The notes under the pieces: model-generated
What the model saw: the letters and a program-made list of their open reading frames with translations, nothing else
Told to the model about the DNA's origin: nothing
Databases searched by the model: none
Shown here: one piece after another, positions 1 to 20,457 of the stretch
Position numbering within the stretch: position 1 is the stretch's first letter
Layout of the letters: every line of letters starts with the position of its first letter
Program-made: the position numbers and the translations under genes
Assembly: GCF_900696085.1 (NCBI RefSeq)
Contig: NZ_CAADFC020000027.1
Coordinates: 21,437-85,436 of the forward strand
DNA: 64,000 bases
Reading direction: 5' to 3'
Source: Bradyrhizobium ivorense
GTDB lineage: Bacteria > Pseudomonadota > Alphaproteobacteria > Rhizobiales > Xanthobacteraceae

Positions 1-229
1 CAGATTTCGGGCTTTTTCAGTCCGTGAAGCGGAACGATTTGACGAGCGGGTGCAGCAATGCGCCTCGCGCGTCGTTTTGCGTTTTGGAGACCGCGGGACC
101 GGGTTGGGGATTTAATTCCTGAACTTTGGCTTCGTTCCTTCGAAACGATGCGAAATTCAACCCGGGGGCCGATGGCAGTCGTGTCCCGGAAGGTTCGCCC
201 CTCAAAGGCGACGAAAATGAGAGGCCACG
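1..229 (+). other. Leader region upstream of rpoB, no gene seen
   Basis: No coding region is supported in this stretch. It should be the intergenic space after rplL, which usually precedes rpoB but lies outside the window. A purine-rich stretch (AATGAGAGGCC) sits just before the rpoB ATG. Open frames crossing here on either strand are shadows of rpoB. Confidence 0.6.
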
Positions 230-4348
<4,119 letters not shown>

Positions 4349-4472
4349 CGCGTCACTTTCTGCCCGGCCGTTCCGCCGGGCCTACGCGCTCCGCTCGGAC
4401 GTTGAGCGGGGCGCGGGCGAGACAAAATTTCGAATTTGCTGCCGGTGACGATCGGCACGCGAGGAGAAGACC
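4349..4472 (+). other. rpoB-rpoC spacer with small GC hairpin
   Basis: The spacer contains an inverted repeat, GCCCGGC at 4362-4368 and GCCGGGC at 4375-4381, with a 6-nt loop and no T-run, so it is not a clear terminator. A good Shine-Dalgarno (GAGGAGAAG) precedes the rpoC ATG. The hairpin could be an RNA-processing or stability element; that is inference. Confidence 0.4.
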
Positions 4473-8672
<4,200 letters not shown>

Positions 8673-8701
8673 GCATCCGCAAGACTACGGTACTGAGCGA
8701 G

Positions 8702-8727
8702 AAGGCCGGCATTGTGCCGGCCTTTTT
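8702..8727 (+). terminator. Intrinsic terminator after rpoC
   Basis: A 9-bp perfect stem (AAGGCCGGC at 8702-8710, GCCGGCCTT at 8716-8724) with a 5-nt loop is followed by a T-run to 8727. It lies 30 bp after the rpoC stop codon and should end the rpoBC transcript. Confidence 0.9.
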
Positions 8728-8853
8728 GCTGCTTTCTTTGCTTGCTGCGGTGCAGGGACGCGCTTTGTTCATCTTTCCTTCAGCCGCAAAAGTGCTTTTG
8801 CTACGCTGAATTAGACCGGCCGCGCGGCAGCGCCGGAGACGACGGAATCCACT

Positions 8854-10914
8854 ATGCTTGATCTGGCAATCGTTGGCGGCGGCCCCGGGGGGCTGATGAG
8901 CGCCTGGTATCTGAAGCGCAAACTCGGCGACCTCTGCCGCGTGACGATCTTCGAGGCCTCCGACCGGCTCGGCGGCAAGGTCCTGACGCGCAAGTTCGAG
9001 ACCGCGCCCGCGATGTACGAGGCGGGCGTTGCCGAGATCTATGACTACTCGATGACCGGGCCGGATCCGCTGCGCGAGCTGATCCAGCATTTCGGTCTGC
9101 AGACCATCCCGATGGACGCCGAGCAGGTGCAACTCGACGGCGAGCTGCTCGCCGACGTTCCGGGCATGCGCCGCAAATACGGCGCGAAGACCGCCGCCGC
9201 GATCGAGGCGTTCCGCGAGCGCTGCGCCAGGCTGGTGTCGCCGATCGAATATTATGAAGGCATCGGCGCCCACGACAACGAGCATCCCTGGGCCTACAAG
9301 ACCGCCGAGCAGATCCTCGACGAGGAGGTCGAGGACCCCGTCGCCAAGCGCTTCTTCAAGGTGATGGCGCGCTCCGACATCGCGACCGAGAGCCACAACA
9401 CCAACGGCCTCAACGCGCTGAAGAACTACGTGATGGACGTCGACGGCTATATCGGCCTGTACTCGATCCAGAACGGCAACGAGCAGCTGATCGACTGCCT
9501 GCGCGCCGAGGTCAACGCCGACATCCAGCTCAACCATCGCGTCCTCAAGGTCGGCAAGACCGAGAGCGGCCGCTATCAGCTCAACATGATGAACGGCAAG
9601 GGCCCGGAGACGCGCGACTTCGACCTCGTGCTGGTCTGCCTGCCGCATTCCTGGCTCGCCACCATGCGCTGGGACGGCGAGCAGCTGCGCCAGTCGATGG
9701 TCAAGCACGTCGCCTATTTCGACCGGCCCGCGCACTATCTGCGTGTCTCTATCCTGTTCGACGAGCCGTTCTGGGGCGAGAAGATCCCGGGCGCCTGGTT
9801 CATGTCGGAAGCCTTCGGCGGCTGCTGCGTCTACAACGAGGGCGCGCGCCACGACGTCGGCAAACTCGGCGTGCTGAACTGGCTGATCGCGGGCTCCGAC
9901 GCGCTGGCCTTCGCCAATCTCTCCGACCAGGAACTGATCGACGCCGCGCTGAAGTCACTGCCGGCCTCGCTCGGCGATGCGCGTGCGCATTTCCTCGAAG
10001 GCAAGATCCATCGCTGGCTGTCGTCGGTCAACGCGCTGCCGGGCGGCCTGCCGGTGCGCGACGTCATGACCAACCACCGCCCAGAGCCGAAGCAGCATCC
10101 CGGCATCGTGGTGGTCGGCGACTATCTGTTCGATTCGACCCTGAACGGGCTGCTCGACTCCTCGGACGCTGCGACCGACATCATCGTCACCGAGATGATG
10201 CGGCTGCGCCGCGCCCGCGCGCAGGGCGCCGCCAGCCTGTCCGACAAGATCGACCGCGGCTATTTCGAGAACTACCGCGGCGTCGGTCCCTACAGTGAAG
10301 TCTGGCACAATTTCGCCGATCCGGCCTATCTGATGGACCTGATCAAGACGGTCTGGGGCAGGGCGAAGGGCTACAAGCTCTTGGTCGCGGGCTCCGCCAG
10401 CGGCGAGCTGGTCGGCGCGCTGCGCGAACGCGGTGTCGATGCCTGGGGCATCGAGAACAACCGCTACATCCACGGCAAGACGCCGAAGGCGCTCCGGAAA
10501 TACAACAAGCTCGGCTCGATCACCGATCTGCCGTTCAAGGCCGAAGAATTCGATTTCGTGTTCGAGACCTCGCTGTGCCATCTCGGCGAAAAGCAGGTGG
10601 TGCGCGGCGTGCGCGAGCTCAACCGCGTGGTCAAGACCGGCCTGGTGTTCGGCTCGATCACCTCGGACATGCCGCCGGCGCTGATCGATCGCTACGACCT
10701 GTTGCGCGGGGTGAAGAAGCTCGGCACCTGGTGGGAATGGTCGGAGCTGTTCTTCGGCAACGGCTTTGACCTGTCGATGCACCGCCGCGACGTCACCGAT
10801 GCGGTGTGGGCGCTGACCCTTGCCGCGGGCAAGGGGCCGGGGCAGTGGTACGCCGACTCCGAAAGCCTGCGCTATTCCTTCTTCGACAAGGTCGAGGACG
10901 AGGACGACGACTAG
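8854..10914 (+). CDS. FAD-dependent oxidoreductase fused to SAM methyltransferase-like domain
   Basis: The 686-residue protein has two parts. Residues 1-455 are a flavin amine-oxidase-type domain: it begins with the dinucleotide-binding LAIVGGGPGGLMSAW, then FEASDRLGGKV, and ends with a C-terminal FAD segment (IVVVGDYLFDSTLNGLLDSS). Residues from about 495 to 660 resemble a class I SAM methyltransferase (KLLVAGSASGELVGALRERG, an acidic GIENN strand end, then DLPFKAEEFDFVFETSLCHL). The chain ends in an acidic VEDEDDD tail. The substrate is unknown. The gene sits alone after the rpoC terminator and is followed by an ABC exporter 194 bp downstream. Domain assignment is by motif; no fold search was done. 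Confidence 0.75.
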   Translation: MLDLAIVGGGPGGLMSAWYLKRKLGDLCRVTIFEASDRLGGKVLTRKFETAPAMYEAGVAEIYDYSMTGPDPLRELIQHFGLQTIPMDAEQVQLDGELLADVPGMRRKYGAKTAAAIEAFRERCARLVSPIEYYEGIGAHDNEHPWAYKTAEQILDEEVEDPVAKRFFKVMARSDIATESHNTNGLNALKNYVMDVDGYIGLYSIQNGNEQLIDCLRAEVNADIQLNHRVLKVGKTESGRYQLNMMNGKGPETRDFDLVLVCLPHSWLATMRWDGEQLRQSMVKHVAYFDRPAHYLRVSILFDEPFWGEKIPGAWFMSEAFGGCCVYNEGARHDVGKLGVLNWLIAGSDALAFANLSDQELIDAALKSLPASLGDARAHFLEGKIHRWLSSVNALPGGLPVRDVMTNHRPEPKQHPGIVVVGDYLFDSTLNGLLDSSDAATDIIVTEMMRLRRARAQGAASLSDKIDRGYFENYRGVGPYSEVWHNFADPAYLMDLIKTVWGRAKGYKLLVAGSASGELVGALRERGVDAWGIENNRYIHGKTPKALRKYNKLGSITDLPFKAEEFDFVFETSLCHLGEKQVVRGVRELNRVVKTGLVFGSITSDMPPALIDRYDLLRGVKKLGTWWEWSELFFGNGFDLSMHRRDVTDAVWALTLAAGKGPGQWYADSESLRYSFFDKVEDEDDD

Positions 10915-11108
10915 CGAGGTGACGCGGGGCGGGCCGTCGCGCGTCAAAGAACAGTCAAGCGGCCGCGCCAAGACTTTGGAGCGCACCGCAACCGGCCGGT
11001 CCAAACGCTTTGCCGAATTCATCCTGATCGCATAGGATCGCGGCCGCGGCGTTCGCCGCTTGCGATTTCGATTTGCGGTCATGCCGGCCGTGGAGCATCG
11101 GTTGGTTC

Positions 11109-13130
11109 ATGGCGCCAAAGCCTCCCGCATCTGACAACCCGGATCCGGCCAATGCCGACGATCTCGAGCTGAAGAAGAAGCTCGCGACACCGCCCGGGCC
11201 GGCCGCCTCCGCCAAGCCGTCCGCCGCGCCCGCGGATGACGACGAGGACGATGACGACGACGAGCTTGAGCTCGACGACGATGATGATGACGAGGATCTC
11301 GTCGTTTTCACCGCCAAGGAAGCCGCCGGCGCGCTCTCGACGCTGTACGCCTTCGTCCGGCCGATCCTGGCGAACTACAAGAAGCCGTTCACCTTTGTCG
11401 CCTTCGGCGTGATGGTCGAGACGTTGTTCAACGTCATCATGCCGCTGAGCCTGAAGTTCCTGATCGACGACGCGCTCGGCGAGGAGGATTTCCAGGCCCT
11501 CTACAAGATCCTTGGCGTGCTGGCGGTCGCCGGCATCGTCACCTCGATCATCGCGGTCTGGTACGAGCGCTGGGATGCGCGGCTTGCCGCCGGCATCATC
11601 GCCGACGTCCGGACCCGCATCTTCGAGCATGTTCAGAACCTGCCGTCGGCCTATTTCGCGCGCACCAAGCGCGGCGAGATCCTGTCGCGCTTCTCGATCG
11701 ATCTCTCGGCGTTCGAGGGCTCGGTCAAGACTTTTGCCAACAGCGCGGCGCTGCCGTTCCTGGAACTGATCGCCGGCATCATCCTGATGCTGTTCCTGAA
11801 CTGGCAGCTCGCCGCGGTCGCGCTGCTGGTCTTCCCGATCACGCTGATCGGGCCGCGCATCCTCACCCCCAAGGCGGTGCAGGCCAATTACGAGCAGAAG
11901 CAGAACGAGGCGGCGCTGCTCGCCACGGTGCAGGAGAACGTCGCCGCGCAGGCGGTGGTGAAGGCGTTCAACCTGCAGCGCCGGGCGCTCGGCTGGTTCA
12001 CCATGCGCAACCGCGACGTCCGGACCAAGGCGGCCTCCGCGATGTTCCTGTCGACCATGGTGGAGCGCACCGTCACCATCGCGGTGCTGTTGCTGCACCT
12101 CGTGGTGCTGGCGATCGGCGCCTATCTCGCCACCAAGGGCCAGATCACGGTCGGCACCTTCGTCACCTTCGAGAGCGCGTTCTGGGAGGTGTCCTACAAC
12201 ATCGCCCACCTGATGCACTTCATTCCGGTGTCGATCCAGTCGGCGGCGGCCGTGCAGCACATCCAGGAACTGCTCGACGAGCCGACCCGCGGCGCCGACC
12301 GGCCCGGCGCGCCCGACCTGCCGCGCATCACCAACAACATCAGCTTCGACCGCGTTACCTTCAGCTATGAGGGGGCTCAGGCGCCGGTACTGGACAATCT
12401 CAGCCTCAAGCTCAATGCCGGCAGAAGCATCGCGATCGTCGGTCCCAGCGGCTCCGGCAAGAGCACGCTGATCAACCTGATCCTGCGGCTCTACGTGCCG
12501 GACGAGGGCCGCGTCGCCATCGACGGCGTCGACATCCGCCGGGTGACGCGGGAATCGCTGCGCGCGAGCATGGCGGTCGTGTTCCAGGAGAACATGCTGT
12601 TCAACATGTCGATCCGCGAGAACATCCGGCTCGGCAAGGAAGGCGCTGATGACGCGGAGGTCGAGGACGCCGCCAAAAAGGCCGAGATCCACGGCTTCAT
12701 CATGAGCCTTCCGGAAGGCTACGACACGCCGGTCGGCGAGCGCGGCGATACGCTGTCGGGCGGCCAGCGCCAGCGCATCGCGATCGCGCGCGCGATCATC
12801 CGCAATCCCTCCGTGCTGCTGCTCGACGAGGCGACCTCGGCGCTCGACCAGACCACGGAGGCCGCGATCAACCGCACGCTGCTCAACGTCGCCAAGGGCC
12901 GCACCATGATCTGGTCGACGCATCGCCTGACCTCGGTGGTCGAGATGGACGAGATCATCGTGATCTCCGGCGGCCGGGCCATCGAGCGCGGCTCGCACGC
13001 CGAACTGCTGGCGAAAGACGGCGTCTACCGCAGGCTATGGGACGACCAGGGCCACCTGCACCACGGCGACGACGATGAGGATGACGACGCGGAGGATGAA
13101 GAGGACGAGGACGAAGACGACGAGGAGTGA
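11109..13130 (+). CDS. ABC transporter, fused permease/ATPase with polyacidic termini
   Basis: This 673-residue half-transporter (type I exporter fold) has a transmembrane domain at about residues 85-375 followed by an ATPase domain. Walker A is GPSGSGKST near 445, the signature is LSGGQRQR near 548, Walker B is VLLLDEATSALD, and the H-loop is STHRL. It should homodimerise in the inner membrane and export a lipid, peptide or drug; no substrate can be read from the sequence. The ATG at 11109 (MAPKPPASDN) was chosen over a TTG 36 bp upstream. A run of Asp/Glu occupies about residues 42-65, and a second Asp/Glu-rich tail of about 20 residues ends the protein. Both flank the folded domains and are unusual for this family. 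Confidence 0.85.
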   Translation: MAPKPPASDNPDPANADDLELKKKLATPPGPAASAKPSAAPADDDEDDDDDELELDDDDDDEDLVVFTAKEAAGALSTLYAFVRPILANYKKPFTFVAFGVMVETLFNVIMPLSLKFLIDDALGEEDFQALYKILGVLAVAGIVTSIIAVWYERWDARLAAGIIADVRTRIFEHVQNLPSAYFARTKRGEILSRFSIDLSAFEGSVKTFANSAALPFLELIAGIILMLFLNWQLAAVALLVFPITLIGPRILTPKAVQANYEQKQNEAALLATVQENVAAQAVVKAFNLQRRALGWFTMRNRDVRTKAASAMFLSTMVERTVTIAVLLLHLVVLAIGAYLATKGQITVGTFVTFESAFWEVSYNIAHLMHFIPVSIQSAAAVQHIQELLDEPTRGADRPGAPDLPRITNNISFDRVTFSYEGAQAPVLDNLSLKLNAGRSIAIVGPSGSGKSTLINLILRLYVPDEGRVAIDGVDIRRVTRESLRASMAVVFQENMLFNMSIRENIRLGKEGADDAEVEDAAKKAEIHGFIMSLPEGYDTPVGERGDTLSGGQRQRIAIARAIIRNPSVLLLDEATSALDQTTEAAINRTLLNVAKGRTMIWSTHRLTSVVEMDEIIVISGGRAIERGSHAELLAKDGVYRRLWDDQGHLHHGDDDEDDDAEDEEDEDEDDEE

Positions 13131-13156
13131 TCGGCGGCGCAGTGCTGCCGCCACCG

Positions 13157-14392
13157 CTACCGCGCCGGTCGTGCCCCTGCCGTCCGCCGTCGTTCCGGCG
13201 CCTCCGCGACGGACAGATCCTGCCGGATCTGGCTGACCGTTCGCGCGGCCGACGGGCCGCGCAGCCGGCGCAGCGTGCCGCGGCCGAGATAGCCGAAAAA
13301 CCGCGCCCAGCGCTGGGCCTGCCAATACGGCCCGCGGCCGATCGACACCTGGCGGAAGTTGAAGGCCTTGGCATTCGACCAGGCGTCGCATTCGGTCTTG
13401 ACCGGGTCGTCATAGAACGCCGCGATCTTCTCCAGGCCCATGCCGTCGCTCGCAAGCCAGGCCGGGATGTGGACGTTGCAAAGCTGCGCCACGTCGGTGA
13501 ACACCTTGTCGGTTCCGGTGCCGGTGACCGGGCAGGTGCTGGCGAAGGCATCGCCGACCAGCACCACGCCCGGCTGCCGATAGCCGGTCGAGACGTAGAT
13601 ATCGGCAGGCCGGATCTTGACGTCGCCCGCGATGTCGAACTCGCCGGTGAGCCGCCGCAGCCGTGGTAGCGCGGCGTTCAGCGTCTCGACCGGATTGTGC
13701 CGCATCGCGCGCAGCCAGAGGTCGTCAGCCGGGCGGTAGGTGAACAGATTGGCGCGCATCCGGTTCTCGACCGGGAACAGCGTGATGTAGGGAATCAGGT
13801 CGCTCGGCCGCTCCGAGAAATAGGTCATGGCCGCGAAGGGGAAGGTGGGTCGGCCCACCGGCACGAAATCGAAGCCGAGCGAGATCGAGTGGCAGTGGCT
13901 GGTGACCTGCCGCTCGATCCCGAGCATCCGGCGCAGCCCGACATTGAGGCCGTTGGCGAGCACCGCCAGCCGCGCCGAGATCTCCTCGCCGCTGGCCAGC
14001 ACCAGCCGCTGCCGCTCGAAGCTGGTCGCGACATTGACGACCTTGCCGCAGATGAATTCCGCGGGCGCCGCGATCTCGGCCCTGATCGCGCGGATCAGTG
14101 CGTCATACATGATGCCGTGCTGCCGGCTCGGCTGCCGGTCGAGCAGATGGCCGAATCGCGCGATCCAGTTCTCGCCGTCCACCGTCGCCGAACGCAGCAC
14201 GGACTCGGCAATCCCGGTCCGCCCGAATCGCGCCAGCTGGAGATCTCCGCCGATCTTCTCGACCCGGAAATCGAACGGATAGACCTGGTGCGGGTCGATC
14301 AGCAGGCTCGGAATCCCGGCGCGGCCGAGCATTGCGGCGGCGGTCGAGCCCGCGAGACCTCCGCCAATGATTGCGATGTCGGTGTACCGCAT
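13157..14392 (-). CDS. FAD-dependent monooxygenase/halogenase-like protein
   Basis: This 411-residue flavoprotein begins MRYTDIAIIGGGLAGSTAAA, a GxGxxG dinucleotide fold at the very N-terminus. It has a second FAD-contact motif, VVLVGDAFASTCPVTGTGTDK, near residue 275. This pattern fits the PHBH/tryptophan halogenase superfamily. The halogenase WxWxIP motif is not seen, so hydroxylation or another oxidation is more likely than halogenation. The gene is convergent with the ABC exporter (26 bp between stops). Start 14392 puts the Rossmann strand immediately after the methionine; an upstream in-frame ATG at 14440 would add 16 residues. Confidence 0.7.
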   Translation of the reverse strand: MRYTDIAIIGGGLAGSTAAAMLGRAGIPSLLIDPHQVYPFDFRVEKIGGDLQLARFGRTGIAESVLRSATVDGENWIARFGHLLDRQPSRQHGIMYDALIRAIRAEIAAPAEFICGKVVNVATSFERQRLVLASGEEISARLAVLANGLNVGLRRMLGIERQVTSHCHSISLGFDFVPVGRPTFPFAAMTYFSERPSDLIPYITLFPVENRMRANLFTYRPADDLWLRAMRHNPVETLNAALPRLRRLTGEFDIAGDVKIRPADIYVSTGYRQPGVVLVGDAFASTCPVTGTGTDKVFTDVAQLCNVHIPAWLASDGMGLEKIAAFYDDPVKTECDAWSNAKAFNFRQVSIGRGPYWQAQRWARFFGYLGRGTLRRLRGPSAARTVSQIRQDLSVAEAPERRRTAGARPAR

Positions 14393-15090
14393 GAGAGGTT
14401 TCCGCGCCGAAGACCCCCAGATTTGCCCTGCGAATGGCAAATAAAGGCTTAGTTTCGGGGGTTGCTTTGGCGTCTAAGTTGGGGAGAGTTGTTTCTGTTC
14501 ATGTTTTGCCCGGGTAAAATGGCCTCCCGGGCGGGAGCCGGGGAGGGCTCCGGCGAGTCGCGGCGGCAGCGGCATTGTCATAATCCGGCGGAGATCGAAG
14601 CATCGACGAAATGCGAAATCCGCAAGCGCCAGAGGCGTTTCTTGCTTGTCGTTTTGCTTGACTTCACTATCTCTCGATTATACAAGGCGCGCACTTAACG
14701 ACAGGCGGTGAGCTACGCCAGCGTCGGAACGGAGCACCCGGAAGGCCTTTTTGGCCGGATCGGGCACCAACCTCGACGAATGCCGCTCAAACGCTGTCGA
14801 TGATAGCTAGGCAATGCCAGGACGATACTAGTTCTCTTGAGCAAGTCCTCTTGAGAGTGAATTCGGATGCATGACCTCGGTGGCGGACTGAACAGCGAAC
14901 GCTGAGCAGTTCGGGATCGCGGTCCTCTGTGGCGTCGAAGCGCTTTCCGCTCAGCGATGGGTGGTTGGCGCGATTTCGTTTTGCGTGGGTGTTTGTTCCC
15001 GCGCCGGACGGACCGTACGGGACGGTTGTTCCCGCGAAGAATTGGCGGAGCCGTTCGGGGTTTCGCGCGAACTAAGAGGGTGAAGGCTGC
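14393..15090 (+). other. 698-bp gene-free region and long leader of the str operon
   Basis: No convincing gene is present; the 78-codon + strand frame at 14462-14698 has no recognisable product or Shine-Dalgarno. The region holds a candidate promoter at 14657-14684 and then about 400 bp before rpsL. Inside the leader is an 8-bp inverted repeat, CGCTGAGC (14900-14907) and GCTCAGCG (14949-14956). A Shine-Dalgarno (AGAGGGTGAAGG) precedes rpsL. Confidence 0.6.
14657..14684 (+). promoter_or_regulatory. Candidate housekeeping promoter for rpsL-rpsG-fusA-tuf
   Basis: CTTGAC at 14657-14662 matches the alphaproteobacterial -35 consensus. TATACA at 14679-14684 gives a 16-bp spacer. It is AT-richer than its surroundings, lies in the gene-free region before rpsL and points the right way. 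The transcript would start near 14690 with a leader of about 400 nt. Confidence 0.55.
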
Positions 15091-15462
15091 ATGCCGACGA
15101 TCAACCAGCTGATCGCAAAACCACGTGAAGTGCAGAAGTCGCGCAAGAAGGTGCCGGCGCTGCAGCAGTCGCCGCAGAAGCGCGGCGTGTGCACGCGCGT
15201 CTACACCACGACCCCGAAGAAGCCGAACTCGGCGCTTCGTAAGGTCGCCAAGGTGCGCCTGACCAACGGCTTCGAGGTGATCGGCTACATTCCGGGTGAG
15301 GGCCACAACCTGCAGGAGCACTCGGTGGTCATGATCCGCGGCGGCCGCGTCAAGGACTTGCCCGGCGTGCGCTACCACATCCTCCGCGGCGTGCTGGATA
15401 CCCAGGGCGTCAAGAACCGTAAGCAGCGTCGTTCGAAGTACGGCGCGAAGCGTCCGAAGTAA
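15091..15462 (+). CDS. rpsL: 30S ribosomal protein S12
   Basis: S12 (123 aa) sits at the decoding centre of the small subunit. The PKKPNSALRK loop carries the two lysines (43-44) whose substitution gives streptomycin resistance; both are wild type, as is the later RGGRVKDLPGVRYH loop. It is the first gene of the str operon, with rpsG 15 bp downstream. Confidence 0.99.
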   Translation: MPTINQLIAKPREVQKSRKKVPALQQSPQKRGVCTRVYTTTPKKPNSALRKVAKVRLTNGFEVIGYIPGEGHNLQEHSVVMIRGGRVKDLPGVRYHILRGVLDTQGVKNRKQRRSKYGAKRPK

Positions 15463-15477
15463 GCGGGAAACGATCAG

Positions 15478-15948
15478 ATGTCGCGTCGCCATTCTGCTGA
15501 GAAGCGTGAAGTTCTTCCGGACCCGAAGTTCGGGAACATCATCATTACGAAGTTCATGAACTCGGTGATGTATGCCGGGAAGAAGTCGGTTGCCGAAGGC
15601 ATCGTCTACGGTGCGCTCGGCATGATCGAGAGCAAGACCAAGCAGAACCCGCTCGGCGTGTTCGAGCAGGCGCTGGAGAACGTGATGCCGACCATCGAGG
15701 TCCGTTCCCGCCGCGTCGGCGGCGCGACCTACCAGGTTCCGGTCGAGGTCCGTTCGGTGCGCCGTCAGGCGCTCGGCATCCGCTGGCTGATCGCGGCCGC
15801 CCGCGAGCGCAACGAGAAGACCATGACGGAGCGGCTCTCGGCGGAGCTGCTCGACGCGTCGAACAACCGTGGCAACGCCGTCAAGAAGCGTGAAGACGTG
15901 CACCGGATGGCGGAAGCCAACCGCGCCTTCTCGCACTACCGCTGGTAA
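15478..15948 (+). CDS. rpsG: 30S ribosomal protein S7
   Basis: S7 (156 aa) nucleates assembly of the 30S head and contacts E-site tRNA. The full-length protein MSRRHSAEKREVLPDPKFGN...AFSHYRW has the standard length. In enterobacteria S7 represses its own operon through the rpsL-rpsG spacer; here that spacer is only 15 bp, too short for that type of structured site. Confidence 0.99.
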   Translation: MSRRHSAEKREVLPDPKFGNIIITKFMNSVMYAGKKSVAEGIVYGALGMIESKTKQNPLGVFEQALENVMPTIEVRSRRVGGATYQVPVEVRSVRRQALGIRWLIAAARERNEKTMTERLSAELLDASNNRGNAVKKREDVHRMAEANRAFSHYRW

Positions 15949-15978
15949 GGCGAACAACGGAATTTAAGGAACAGTCTC

Positions 15979-18051
<2,073 letters not shown>

Positions 18052-18090
18052 TTGTCGTTGATGGCAGTCAACGATTGAACGGAGAGTCAA

Positions 18091-19281
<1,191 letters not shown>

Positions 19282-19375
19282 CGGTGGATCAATCAAGTTT
19301 GCGGCGGGAGGGTTCGCCCACTCGCCGCTCACCACCCGCTATTCGCAGGTAAGCGACGAAGAAAGAGATACGGCA

Positions 19376-19684
19376 ATGAACGGCCAAAACATTCGCATCC
19401 GTCTCAAGGCGTTCGACCATCGGATCCTCGATACGTCGACCCGTGAGATCGTGAACACGGCGAAGCGCACCGGTGCGCAGGTTCGCGGACCCATTCCGCT
19501 GCCGACCCGCATCGAGAAGTTCACCGTCAACCGTTCGCCGCACGTTGACAAGAAGAGCCGCGAGCAGTTCGAGATGCGCACCCACAAGCGCCTCCTCGAT
19601 ATCGTCGACCCGACCCCGCAGACCGTCGATGCGCTGATGAAGCTCGACCTGGCCGCCGGTGTCGACGTCGAGATCAAGCTCTAA
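19376..19684 (+). CDS. rpsJ: 30S ribosomal protein S10
   Basis: S10 (102 aa, also NusE in antitermination) is complete from [19 protein letters not shown] to the acidic/basic end DVEIKL. It opens the S10 gene set, 94 bp after tuf, with no terminator seen between them. Confidence 0.99.
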
Positions 19685-19739
19685 GGATTTTGGATTTTTA
19701 CGTCCGCCGCTTGCGGACAGAAAGACAGGAAGCACGCCG

Positions 19740-20456
19740 ATGCGCTCCGGAGTGATCGCACAGAAGGTCGGGATGACGCGGGTCTTTACGGAGACCGGCG
19801 AGCATATCCCTGTGACCGTGCTGAAGCTGGGCAACTGCCAGGTGCTGGGCCACCGCACCACCGAGAAGAACGGCTATGTCGCGCTTCAGCTCGGCGCCGG
19901 CACCCGCAAGACCGTCTACATGCCCAAGGCCGAACGCGGCCAGTTCGCGGTCGCCAAGGTCGAGCCCAAGCGCAAGGTCGCCGAGTTCCGCGTGTCCGAG
20001 GACGCGCTGATCCCGGTCGGCGCGGAAATCCAGGCGGACCATTTCGTGGTCGGCCAGTTTGTCGACGTTACCGGCACCTCGATCGGTAAGGGCTTTGCCG
20101 GCGGCATGAAGCGCTGGAATTTCGGCGGTCTGCGCGCCACCCACGGTGTGTCGATCTCGCACCGCTCGATCGGTTCGACCGGTGGTCGTCAGGACCCCGG
20201 CAAGACCTGGAAGAACAAGAAGATGCCCGGTCACATGGGCGTCGACCGCATCACCACGCTGAATCTGCGCGTGGTCTCGACCGATGTCGAGCGCGGCCTG
20301 ATCCTCGTCGAAGGCGCCGTTCCCGGCTCCAAGGGCGGCTGGATCTCGGTGCGCGACGCGGTGAAGAAGCCGCTGCCGAAAGAAGCTCCGAAGCCGGGCA
20401 AGTTCAAGGTTGCCGGCGGCGAGGCCGAGGCTGTGGCCGAGAAGGAGGGTGCGTGA
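19740..20456 (+). CDS. rplC: 50S ribosomal protein L3
   Basis: L3 (238 aa) is one of the first proteins to bind 23S rRNA. The internal loop near the peptidyl transferase centre, GSTGGRQDPGKTWKNKKMPG, includes the glutamine that is methylated in other bacteria. Start 19740 (MRSGVIAQKVGMTRVF) has an AGGA Shine-Dalgarno; the 27 upstream in-frame codons overlap rpsJ and are not coding here. The C-terminal 25 residues are an Ala/Glu/Lys extension. Confidence 0.98.
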   Translation: MRSGVIAQKVGMTRVFTETGEHIPVTVLKLGNCQVLGHRTTEKNGYVALQLGAGTRKTVYMPKAERGQFAVAKVEPKRKVAEFRVSEDALIPVGAEIQADHFVVGQFVDVTGTSIGKGFAGGMKRWNFGGLRATHGVSISHRSIGSTGGRQDPGKTWKNKKMPGHMGVDRITTLNLRVVSTDVERGLILVEGAVPGSKGGWISVRDAVKKPLPKEAPKPGKFKVAGGEAEAVAEKEGA

Positions 20457-20457
20457 G

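Noticed and set aside
13157..14392. Assignment as a tryptophan halogenase
   Set aside because: The FAD motifs fit the superfamily, but the WxWxIP halogenase motif was not found, so only a general FAD monooxygenase call is made.
14462..14698. 78-codon + strand frame in the rpsL leader region
   Set aside because: No Shine-Dalgarno, no recognisable product, and it overlaps the candidate promoter at 14657-14684.
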